45,488 nt of DNA, taken from positions 1 through 45,488 of the forward strand of contig JAIELY010000019.1 of NCBI GenBank assembly GCA_019752555.1, written 5' to 3'. Source of the DNA: Rhabdochlamydiaceae bacterium. GTDB taxonomy: Bacteria > Chlamydiota > Chlamydiia > Chlamydiales > Rhabdochlamydiaceae. The notes beneath the pieces are model-generated. The model worked only from the letters and a program-made list of their open reading frames with translations. It was not told where the DNA came from and did not search any database. Below, piece by piece: positions 32,732 through 40,129 of this stretch. The first letter of the stretch is position 1. Every line of letters begins with the position of its first letter. A program made the position numbers and the translations under genes.

Positions 32732-35354
32732 AAGCGATCTTTTTGCCGTGTTTGTACTGGGCCTCTGAGATCTTGCCGTCTTTATCGTAACTTTTCTTCA
32801 CACCATGAAGTTGGTCATCGAGAAAGGTTTGTAAAAGCGCTGGCTTGCCATTATCGTAGTACTTGTTAAATTTACCATGCCGCTTTCCTTCCCTGTATTC
32901 CCCTTCGAATGCAATCGCTCCATTTTCAGACCATTCTTTGTAAAGACCATGAATGTGACCGTTTTTATAAGGGACCACTTTTGCAAGCTTGCCCGATTCA
33001 AAATAGGTCTTTTCTTCGCCATGCAACATGTCATCAACGTAGGTAGATTCTTTATACACGTTACCATTTGGAAAGTATTCAAACGAAGAACCATGCCGCT
33101 TATCTTGGTGGAACTCGATTTTCATTATGACCTGGCCTTTAGGGCTGTAGATATGAGCAAGGCCTTCCTTAAGACCGTTTTTATATAAAGTGGAACCGAC
33201 CTTATTGCCCGATTCGTTATACTCGATAGCCTCGCCCTCTGGTAGATCATTAACGAAAGTCACTTCAAGCGCTTTGACTTTGCCAAAGTACTCATGAGAG
33301 GGATAATAGATTTCATGAAGCCCTTCTCTGCGGTTATCTTTATAATGGAAAACAAATTCTCTTCCATTGGGAGCTCTTTCAAAGAATTTACCATTGAGAC
33401 GGCCACTGATGTAGTTCGCCTCTTCCATAAGGTTGCCCTCAGCATCCCACATTGCTTTCTTCCCATGCAGCTCTCCATTTTCGTAGCAGATGGAGGTTTG
33501 CATGGCTCCGTTAATGTGATATGTCTTTTGTTCGCCGTGGAGGTTTCCTTGATCATTATAAAAGAAATGGCGCGCAACAGCGGATGTGCTCTTTTTGGGG
33601 GCCGATGGGTCTTGTGCGAGTGCCTCTTTGGAAAAGTACTCTTTCTGCTCACCTACAGGAACCCCTTTTTTAAAGACTTTCACTGACCAAACAGAGCCAT
33701 CTTGGTGCCATGTTTTGACTTCCCCGTCGAGCTGGTCTTCATCATAATACGCAACAGCTTTGGGTTTGCCATTTTCGTAGAACTCTTCGTTCTTACCTTG
33801 CCGCTTACCTTGGTTAAAGGTGATCATTTCTTTGAGCTTTTTCTTTGGGAACCAAGCCTTGACAACACCATGGGGAAGGTCGTTTTCGTAACGCGCTTCC
33901 ACAACAAGCTCGTTATCGGTATTCCATTCTTTATGGATCCCATTTTTTTTGCCGAGGTTAAATTCACCGGAGAATTTAAGAACGCCATTTTCATGCCACT
34001 CTTTGCGCGTTTGATCTAAAACGCCCTCGACATAGAATTCTTCAATTCGGGGTTTTCCATTTTCATACCATTCTTGATAAAGACCATCGCGCATTCCCGA
34101 TTTTAAAGTGGCATGGATGGCGGGTTTACCATTCTCATACCATTCATCATACGGACCTTCTTTAACATTTTGGACGTAATGTGTTTTGATTTTAAGCTGA
34201 CCATTGGAGAAAAACTCTTTCTGTTCGCCCTCGAATTGACCATTTTCATAATTGTAAACAGTCTTGGGCAATCCATCGGGGTACCACATCAGAAATGGGC
34301 CATGCCGTTTGTCGCCGGCTAAGAAAAACTCAGCGATTTTTTGCCCGGAATCTGACCACTCGACAATGGGTCCTAGAAGATTACCCTGAGTGTCAAAATT
34401 TGCAAGATAGACCTGCTGCCCCTGCTCTGAGTGGCGCCAGTGCTTGCCTAAAGGGATCCCTTCTTTAAATTCCCCTTCGCCAATGAGTCTTCCATCCTGG
34501 GCAAAAAGCTGTTCCTTACCGTGCTTTTTCCCGTTCTTATATTGGACTTTGTATTGCTCCTTGCCATTGGGATGGTAGCGTAAATGGGTGCCAATGGGCT
34601 GTCCTTGATTATAATCTTGAACCTCTTGGATCGAGCGATCCTCAGCGTAGATGACAAGAGCTGGGTTTTTACCATCGGAGTGCAATTGCCCTTTTTGATA
34701 GCGTAAGCTAGCCTTTAGAGCTCCTTCTTCATACCATTCCAATGCATTGCCATGAGGAACTCCTTCCTCATAAGGAACAAGAACTGCTCGATTGCCTTTT
34801 GCGTAGTAGCGTTTGAGCTCGCCTGTAATTTTTCCTTCATCGAAAGTCGTCTCTTCGGAAACAGTTCCATCTTCATAATAAGAGAGCATCGTGCCATGCC
34901 GCTTGCCCTGTTTAAAACCGCACTGTCCATGGAGTTTCCCCGTTTCATAAAACACTTTCATCTCGCCATGCAACAAACCGCGGTCATAAAATGCGATCTT
35001 CTCAGCTTGGCCAGACGGATAAAAGGTGATGTTAACGCCGTGAGGAACAATGGTCGATTTCCACTCTTCGTAACCGGGATCTGTTTCGCTGATTACGATA
35101 AGATCTGTCTCATTATGAATCTGTCCATTTTCAAAAAAGATCACCTGCTTCACAGGCGTTTCATTGGCTTCTAAAATTTGCTCATAAAACAAAACGCGCT
35201 GGGGATTTCCATTGGGATAATTTTCAACAATCTTAGGACGCCAATGAGGTTGTCTAGGCTTGAGATTTTCGACCACGGGAGCTACGGTTTCCGGCCCCGC
35301 ATTTAACGCCGACAGTCCAAGACATAAGGCAATTGTCAAGAATTTGAGCTTCAT
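32730..35354 (-). CDS. Exported MORN-repeat (YwqK-type) protein
   Basis: 874 residues. The N-terminus is a signal peptide (MKLKFLTIALCLGLSALNA, cleavage before GPE). The rest is a run of some 30 or more MORN_2-type repeats of about 22-23 residues, with the pattern YxNGxxxxxxxYxxGxxxGxxxxxY; examples are HENGVLKFSGEFNLGKKNG, YENGKPRIEEFYVEGVL and YDNGKPALLQTFLDDQLHG. Each repeat is a beta hairpin, and the array should make a long curved sheet. Such arrays bind membranes or proteins; the bacterial YwqK annotation as an antitoxin is weakly founded. GAGAGG precedes the ATG. It is likely a periplasmic or surface scaffold. The stop codon lies at the edge of the kinase terminator. Confidence 0.88.
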   Translation of the reverse strand: MKLKFLTIALCLGLSALNAGPETVAPVVENLKPRQPHWRPKIVENYPNGNPQRVLFYEQILEANETPVKQVIFFENGQIHNETDLIVISETDPGYEEWKSTIVPHGVNITFYPSGQAEKIAFYDRGLLHGEMKVFYETGKLHGQCGFKQGKRHGTMLSYYEDGTVSEETTFDEGKITGELKRYYAKGNRAVLVPYEEGVPHGNALEWYEEGALKASLRYQKGQLHSDGKNPALVIYAEDRSIQEVQDYNQGQPIGTHLRYHPNGKEQYKVQYKNGKKHGKEQLFAQDGRLIGEGEFKEGIPLGKHWRHSEQGQQVYLANFDTQGNLLGPIVEWSDSGQKIAEFFLAGDKRHGPFLMWYPDGLPKTVYNYENGQFEGEQKEFFSNGQLKIKTHYVQNVKEGPYDEWYENGKPAIHATLKSGMRDGLYQEWYENGKPRIEEFYVEGVLDQTRKEWHENGVLKFSGEFNLGKKNGIHKEWNTDNELVVEARYENDLPHGVVKAWFPKKKLKEMITFNQGKRQGKNEEFYENGKPKAVAYYDEDQLDGEVKTWHQDGSVWSVKVFKKGVPVGEQKEYFSKEALAQDPSAPKKSTSAVARHFFYNDQGNLHGEQKTYHINGAMQTSICYENGELHGKKAMWDAEGNLMEEANYISGRLNGKFFERAPNGREFVFHYKDNRREGLHEIYYPSHEYFGKVKALEVTFVNDLPEGEAIEYNESGNKVGSTLYKNGLKEGLAHIYSPKGQVIMKIEFHQDKRHGSSFEYFPNGNVYKESTYVDDMLHGEEKTYFESGKLAKVVPYKNGHIHGLYKEWSENGAIAFEGEYREGKRHGKFNKYYDNGKPALLQTFLDDQLHGVKKSYDKDGKISEAQYKHGKKIA

Positions 35355-35420
35355 GAGTCCTCTCGCTTCAAAGTTTTTTTATTCAAAGCATAGCGCAGAG
35401 GGCTTATTGACACAAGAGAC

Positions 35421-35445
35421 AAAAAAACGGGGGCGATTGCCCCCG
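35421..35445 (-). terminator. Rho-independent terminator of the small membrane protein gene
   Basis: On the minus strand CGGGGGC, loop AATC, GCCCCCG and then seven T (plus-strand A run 35421-35427). The stem is 35428-35434 with 35439-35445. It lies 49 bases after the stop of the gene at 35494-35868 and upstream of the MORN gene, separating the two units. Confidence 0.92.
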
Positions 35446-35493
35446 CAACAAAAAATCAAAAAAGAATTTAATAAGCCTTGCGGCTATTCAATT

Positions 35494-35868
35494 CTAGTGA
35501 CCGAAAGCAAGCCAGCTTACGATCAAGCCCCAGAGTAAACCGATGATTCCCCATAACTTCATCATGCTAGGATTCATTGCGATTTTAATATAGAGCTGAG
35601 GGACAAACAGAGCTGCAATCCCTCTGAAAATCATGATCCATCCCAATAATGTGATGAAAATCGTGCTATTCATCGCCCACACGTTGTAGGTGTTCACAGC
35701 AGCAAGCCCGATCCACAATAGGAGCGCAGCGCTTAAGTGAAAAATCGATGGGGTGTTTTTAATGGATGTCCAGATTTTTGACATGTTGTCATGATAAAAA
35801 ATCATCCATAGGCCATGGATCACGAGATACGGGCCAAAAATTGCAGCCAACCACATTGCGTTTTGCAT
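35494..35868 (-). CDS. Small four-segment integral membrane protein
   Basis: 124 residues with four hydrophobic segments (about 5-25, 43-62, 67-90 and 103-122). The polar loop after the first reads YHDNMSKIWTSIKNTPS. No catalytic motif or signal peptide is visible. GGAGGAGAGG lies directly upstream of the ATG, and the gene ends at a strong terminator, which supports a real and well-translated gene. No named family was recognised; small inner-membrane proteins of this kind occur widely. Confidence 0.75.
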   Translation of the reverse strand: MQNAMWLAAIFGPYLVIHGLWMIFYHDNMSKIWTSIKNTPSIFHLSAALLLWIGLAAVNTYNVWAMNSTIFITLLGWIMIFRGIAALFVPQLYIKIAMNPSMMKLWGIIGLLWGLIVSWLAFGH

Positions 35869-35950
35869 CCTCTCCTCCTAAAAGTTAGTAAATGCATCTA
35901 AAACTCAACGTAGTTATTAAATTATTTATTTGTCAAGCATCTCTTTATAT

Positions 35951-36409
35951 TTATTGTGATTTTCGTTCATAGCGGCCCATTAATTGGGTTTCAGCAAGAA
36001 TGTAGGGCTGCATCGCGCGCTCGACTTCTGCTTTTGTTGAGCCGCGAGGAAGGTCAAGAGGGGATTTGAGTGCGTAGAGCTTAAAAAAATAACGGTGTTC
36101 CCGATCGGGAGGGCAAGGGCCTTGGTAGTTGAGAGCGCCTCCTGTATTCATTCCTGGAATGCCGGGCGGCTGAGTGTCTTTTTCAATGTTCACATGGGTA
36201 GCTGGAATGTTATAAACAACCCAGTGCACCCACATCCTATCTTTTCGGACAAATTCAGGAACATCGGGATCGTCCATAATTAAAACGAGCACTTCTGCAT
36301 TTTTGGGAATGTCGGTGAAGATTAATTGCGGGTTAATGTTTTTCCCGTCGCAGGTGTATTCTGAGGGAATTTTTCCGTTTGGCTCAAATGCTGGGCTTGT
36401 GATGTGCAT
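35951..36409 (-). CDS. PEBP-family protein (YbhB/YbcL, Raf kinase inhibitor-like)
   Basis: The 152-residue protein has all marks of the bacterial phosphatidylethanolamine-binding-protein family: SPAFEPNGKIPSEYTCDGKNINPQL at the start, the ligand-site DDPD (LIMDDPDVP), MWVHWVVYNIP, GPCPPDREHRYFFKLYAL and a C-terminal helix. Length and motifs are full. The family binds small anionic ligands; its function in bacteria is unclear. There is no signal peptide, so it is cytosolic. RBS GGAG precedes the ATG. It follows the type II secretion operon by 27 bases and may be read through from it. Confidence 0.92.
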   Translation of the reverse strand: MHITSPAFEPNGKIPSEYTCDGKNINPQLIFTDIPKNAEVLVLIMDDPDVPEFVRKDRMWVHWVVYNIPATHVNIEKDTQPPGIPGMNTGGALNYQGPCPPDREHRYFFKLYALKSPLDLPRGSTKAEVERAMQPYILAETQLMGRYERKSQ

Positions 36410-36436
36410 GTTCTATCTCCTCTTTATTCTAAAATA

Positions 36437-36955
36437 TCACGCACCTCTTTCTTTGGGAAGCAGAGGGAGCTTTAGGGTGTTTTTGAGGGGGCGCTTGGAG
36501 GTGAGTTTAATATTAAGCGGACTTTGCAAATCAATCCAAAGGGAGGGATTTTTTTTTCCCTGTTTCGAAATCAGCCCGATCGATTCGGTGGGCTCAATTC
36601 TTCCTGAACTGTAGAGGTAAAGATCGATATTTGAAACGGTCTTTCCTTTCCAATACAACTCTTGAACCGCTGCAAAGGCTTTAGGCCGTTGATCTAGGAC
36701 GGCAAAGGGCTCATGTGTCTTAATCTGATAAAGCATTTTGCCTCGATCGGAAAAGAGGCGGATCTGAAAATCGGTTTCATGGGTAATGGCAAGAAGTTGC
36801 GCCTCTTGAAGAGCAATGCAGAGCTCTTCTGCATCGCTCTCTAAGCGGTGAGAGGCGATCATCCGATGGATTTGCCAGCCGACAACTGTCCCGACAAGGC
36901 TTAAGATGCATATCGCGATCGTGATCTCGATTAAGGTAAAGGCTCTATAGCCCAT
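36437..36955 (-). CDS. Type II secretion minor pseudopilin (GspH-like)
   Basis: 172 residues. The N-terminus MGYRAFTLIEITIAICILSLVG is a type IV prepilin signal, with Glu at position +5 after the likely cleavage before FTLIE. The residue at -1 is Ala, not the usual Gly. The remainder (LESDAEELCIALQEAQLLAITHETDF and later beta strands) fits a GspH-like globular head. Minor pseudopilins cap the type II pseudopilus. It starts 3 bases after gspG. Assignment to H rather than I or J is by general resemblance only. Confidence 0.72.
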   Translation of the reverse strand: MGYRAFTLIEITIAICILSLVGTVVGWQIHRMIASHRLESDAEELCIALQEAQLLAITHETDFQIRLFSDRGKMLYQIKTHEPFAVLDQRPKAFAAVQELYWKGKTVSNIDLYLYSSGRIEPTESIGLISKQGKKNPSLWIDLQSPLNIKLTSKRPLKNTLKLPLLPKERGA

Positions 36956-36958
36956 CGT

Positions 36959-37354
36959 TTAACCTTTTTTAACTTTTGCCTTTTGCTTTGCACGGTATTG
37001 ATCGAAAGAATCTGAGGCCACGGAAATGTCTTGCCCCCGATCGATGCTTTTAATTTGAAAACGCTTTCCCCATCCATCTTTTAAGAGCTTACTTGGGTCT
37101 TTAACTAAATTTGATTTGGCAAGAAATCCATCGGGGTTGCTCACGACCTCATCGATTGTCGCGTCCCCTTTTGCGACCTCGAGCATCAAAATATCATGGA
37201 TTTGATCGATCGCTTTTTCTGTTTTAAAAGCTCTTCCCTCTTCAAGGCTGCCTTTCATGTTGTAACCGATCACACTTCCAATTAATCCAATCAAAACGAT
37301 GACAATCATGATCTCGATTAAGGTTAGGGCTTGTTTTTTTCTGGAGCGGAACAT
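36959..37354 (-). CDS. gspG: Type II secretion major pseudopilin GspG
   Basis: 131 residues. The prepilin signal is MFRSRKKQALTLIEIMIVIVLIGLIG: a basic leader, cleavage before LTLIE (Ala at -1, Glu at +5) and a long hydrophobic helix. The head has the GspG-like end LLKDGWGKRFQIKSI before the C-terminus. GspG builds the pseudopilus that pushes substrates through the secretin. GGGAG precedes the ATG. It is the gene after gspF, matching the chlamydial order gspD-E-F-G. Confidence 0.85.
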   Translation of the reverse strand: MFRSRKKQALTLIEIMIVIVLIGLIGSVIGYNMKGSLEEGRAFKTEKAIDQIHDILMLEVAKGDATIDEVVSNPDGFLAKSNLVKDPSKLLKDGWGKRFQIKSIDRGQDISVASDSFDQYRAKQKAKVKKG

Positions 37355-37369
37355 GGTTTTCTCCCAGTT

Positions 37370-38557
37370 TTAAATTTGAGTAAATGAGCTGACATCTGTA
37401 AGGGGCAATAAAATCGATAAAATAACCATACCGACAATGGCGCCTAAGAGAATGAGCAAAGCGGGCTGTAAAAAGGTGTTGAGCTGTGCTAAATGCTTTT
37501 CCACTTCTTCTTCATAAATTTCAGCAAGACTTAAAAAAGCATCTGCCATATTGCCGGTTTCTTCAGCGGTTGCGAGCATACGGGTCACAAGGGGGGGAAG
37601 CACTGGATCTGCTTGAAATGCAGCACTTAAACGCTGTCCTTCGATGATTTTAGCTTCAACTTTTTTAATTGCAGTCTCAAGAAGGAGGTTTTTCATGACA
37701 TTTTGAGACAGCGATAAAGCTTCATGTAAGGGAATCCCTCCTGTGATCAGCATCGATGTGGCCCTGCAAAAACGAACAAGACTCGAATGAAGGATCACAC
37801 TATTTAAAAACGGGATTCTCGTGCTTAGTTGCTGGAGAAAAAGGCGGGTGCTTTCTCGGCGGCAGAATAAAAATGCGATCAAGGGAATTCCCAAAGCGCA
37901 GCTCAACAGAAAAGGGATATGGGTATTGGCCCAATTACTGATGCTAAGAACGAGCTGGGTAAGGGGATGGAGATGTCTTCCTTCGAAGAGATCTGCCATC
38001 GAAGGAATAATGAAAAAAAGAAGTGCCAACACGATGCAGATGCAGAAGGCGCCCAAAAAAGCGGGATAGGCAAGGGCCGAAAAGAGTTGTTTTTTGAGTT
38101 TTTGCTGACGGCTGATGAGCTGGGCGAGTTCTGTAAACACATGAGCCATGTTGCCGCTTTGTTCTGAGACTTGCACCATCGAAAGGTAGATCCGATCAAA
38201 GGTTTTGGGGTAGCGCTTGAGAGCTGTGGAGAGGCTAGAGCCTCCTTTGAGATGGTCGCAAAGGTCGATCAAAAGGGGGTGGGATTTGTGCTTGCGGTAT
38301 TTCTCTTCGATTGTCACAAGGCTTTCATAGAGGGGAAGCCCTGCACGGAGCAATTGTGCCAATTCCCGAGTGAAAAGAAGAAGCAGGGGCGGGTCAAGGG
38401 TAATTTCCTGCAGATGTGTTTTGAGCAAGACAAGATCCGTAACAAGAATCTGCTGCTTGCGCAGCCTTTCTTTGGCAAGGTTAAATGAATCGGCATCGAT
38501 GACGCCGCTGTAATTTTTCCCTTCTGTGCTCAGCGCGCGGTAGCGAAAAAGGGGCAT
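37370..38557 (-). CDS. gspF: Type II secretion inner-membrane platform protein GspF
   Basis: 395 residues, the family length. It starts with the GspF signature MPLFRYRALSTEGKNYSGVIDADS and has two repeated GspF domains (about 65-190 and 265-385). These include LFTRELAQLLRAGLPLYESL and RFCRATSMLITGGIPLHEAL, each followed by a hydrophobic segment, and a third segment near the C-terminus (LLILLGAIVGMVILSILLPL). It anchors the ATPase GspE to the pseudopilus base. The ATG lies 6 bases after the gspE stop, with GGAGG inside the gspE end as its ribosome site. Confidence 0.95.
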   Translation of the reverse strand: MPLFRYRALSTEGKNYSGVIDADSFNLAKERLRKQQILVTDLVLLKTHLQEITLDPPLLLLFTRELAQLLRAGLPLYESLVTIEEKYRKHKSHPLLIDLCDHLKGGSSLSTALKRYPKTFDRIYLSMVQVSEQSGNMAHVFTELAQLISRQQKLKKQLFSALAYPAFLGAFCICIVLALLFFIIPSMADLFEGRHLHPLTQLVLSISNWANTHIPFLLSCALGIPLIAFLFCRRESTRLFLQQLSTRIPFLNSVILHSSLVRFCRATSMLITGGIPLHEALSLSQNVMKNLLLETAIKKVEAKIIEGQRLSAAFQADPVLPPLVTRMLATAEETGNMADAFLSLAEIYEEEVEKHLAQLNTFLQPALLILLGAIVGMVILSILLPLTDVSSFTQI

Positions 38558-38563
38558 CTTGTT

Positions 38564-40129
38564 TTAACCCTCCTCAGAGCCGCGGGTGACGCGGAGCACT
38601 TCTCTAATGGAGGTTTTGCCAGCTGCCGCAAGATAGGCTCCTTCTTTGCGCAAAGTGCTCATCCCGCTTGCAAGAGCTACACGGTGGAGCTCTTGGGCGT
38701 CTGCACTATGAAGAAGCTGCCGCTTTAAGCTGCTTGTGACACTCATCAGTTCATAAATACCATGTCTTCCTTTATATCCCGACCCGAAGCAGTGGGCGCA
38801 ACCCTCGCCTTTATAAAGAAGATCTTCTGGAAGCTCGGCTCGCGTTAATGTGAGCTCATGAAGTTCTTGATCAGATGGGCGGTAACTGACAGTGCAATGA
38901 GGGCAGAGGGTGCGTACAAGCCTCTGCGCTAAAACGCCTACCACAGAAGAAGACAGAAGGTAGGGTTCGATTCCCATATCCACAAGGCGGGTCAGCGCCG
39001 AGGGGGCGTCATTAGTGTGCAGGGTGCTTAAGACAAGGTGTCCTGTCAGCGAGGACTGGATCGCAATCTCTGCGGTTTCTTTATCGCGGATCTCTCCGAT
39101 CATAATGACATCAGGATCCTGGCGCAGGATATGGCGCAAGCCCGTTGCAAAGGTGAGATGGATTTTAGGATTAACTCCAATCTGCGCCATCCCTTGGAGT
39201 TTATACTCTACGGGATCTTCAATTGTCATGATATTGGTTTCAGAGGAGTTAATTTCAGCAATTGCGCTATAGAGTGTCGTCGTTTTACCGCTTCCTGTGG
39301 GACCTGTTACAAGAACGATCCCTTCACTCAAGCGGATCAACTTTTGGAACTGCTCTAAAATGCAAGGGCGCATGCCAATTTTACTAAGGCCGAGTAAGAC
39401 GTTACCCTTATCGAGAATACGTAAGACAATTCTTTCGCCAAAAACAACTGGCACGGTGCTTACGCGAAAATCGATCTGTCTACCTCCCATCTGCAGCTTA
39501 ATCCTTCCGTCTTGGGGAAGGCGATGCTCTGCAATGTCAAGGCGGGCCATGACTTTGATCCGAGTGATCAACTGTGATTGAAATTCTTTGGGAGGAGCAT
39601 GGCGCATCTGGAGCACGCCATCGATCCGATAGCGGATTCCAATCCCTTGTTCCATAGGCTCAAAATGAATATCAGAGGCCCCTTGCTGGATCGCTTCGGT
39701 GAGCATCACATTGAGCATTCTGACAACGGGAGAGGCTGCCTCTTGAGCGAGAAGATCATAGCCTTCTTCCTCGGAAGCAGTTTCTGTTTCTTTACTTTGA
39801 AGACTTGCAATCAGATCCGAGGCGACGTTTTCTTTTTGATGGTAGCATTTTTCAATCGCCTCTTCGAGGGCGCTTTTTGAGCTTAACACCTCGATGATTT
39901 GTTGACCGAGCCGGCAGCGGACCTCTTCGATCAATTCTAAATCAAATGGGCTTGCGTGGGCGATCATCACCTTACCCTCTTGGACATCTAAAGGAAGGAT
40001 CAGATGGGCTTTAGCAAAGGCGTAGGGGAGCAGATGAATTTTTTCTTGGACATAGGCAAAGGAAGATAAATCAGAGTGGTACGCAACGCCCATTTTTTGA
40101 GCGATTTCATCAATTTTAAGATTTTCCAC
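38564..40129 (-). CDS. gspE: Type II secretion ATPase GspE
   Basis: About 521 residues from the GTG at 40129, which has GGAG 10 bases upstream. A longer ATG start at 40192 would overlap gspD by 77 bases and is less likely. Motifs: Walker A GPTGSGKTTT, Asp box EDPVEYKLQGMAQIGVNPK, Walker B MIGEIRDKETAEIA, His box HLVLSTLHTNDAPSAL, and a zinc-binding CPHC...CAHC pair in the C-terminal domain. The N-terminal domain contacts the inner-membrane platform. It hydrolyses ATP to drive pseudopilus assembly. It overlaps the gspD stop by 14 bases. Confidence 0.95.
   Translation of the reverse strand: MENLKIDEIAQKMGVAYHSDLSSFAYVQEKIHLLPYAFAKAHLILPLDVQEGKVMIAHASPFDLELIEEVRCRLGQQIIEVLSSKSALEEAIEKCYHQKENVASDLIASLQSKETETASEEEGYDLLAQEAASPVVRMLNVMLTEAIQQGASDIHFEPMEQGIGIRYRIDGVLQMRHAPPKEFQSQLITRIKVMARLDIAEHRLPQDGRIKLQMGGRQIDFRVSTVPVVFGERIVLRILDKGNVLLGLSKIGMRPCILEQFQKLIRLSEGIVLVTGPTGSGKTTTLYSAIAEINSSETNIMTIEDPVEYKLQGMAQIGVNPKIHLTFATGLRHILRQDPDVIMIGEIRDKETAEIAIQSSLTGHLVLSTLHTNDAPSALTRLVDMGIEPYLLSSSVVGVLAQRLVRTLCPHCTVSYRPSDQELHELTLTRAELPEDLLYKGEGCAHCFGSGYKGRHGIYELMSVTSSLKRQLLHSADAQELHRVALASGMSTLRKEGAYLAAAGKTSIREVLRVTRGSEEG

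Noticed and set aside
33294-33686. 130-codon frames on both strands inside the MORN gene
   Set aside because: Shadow frames created by the repeat array; no ribosome site and no motif.
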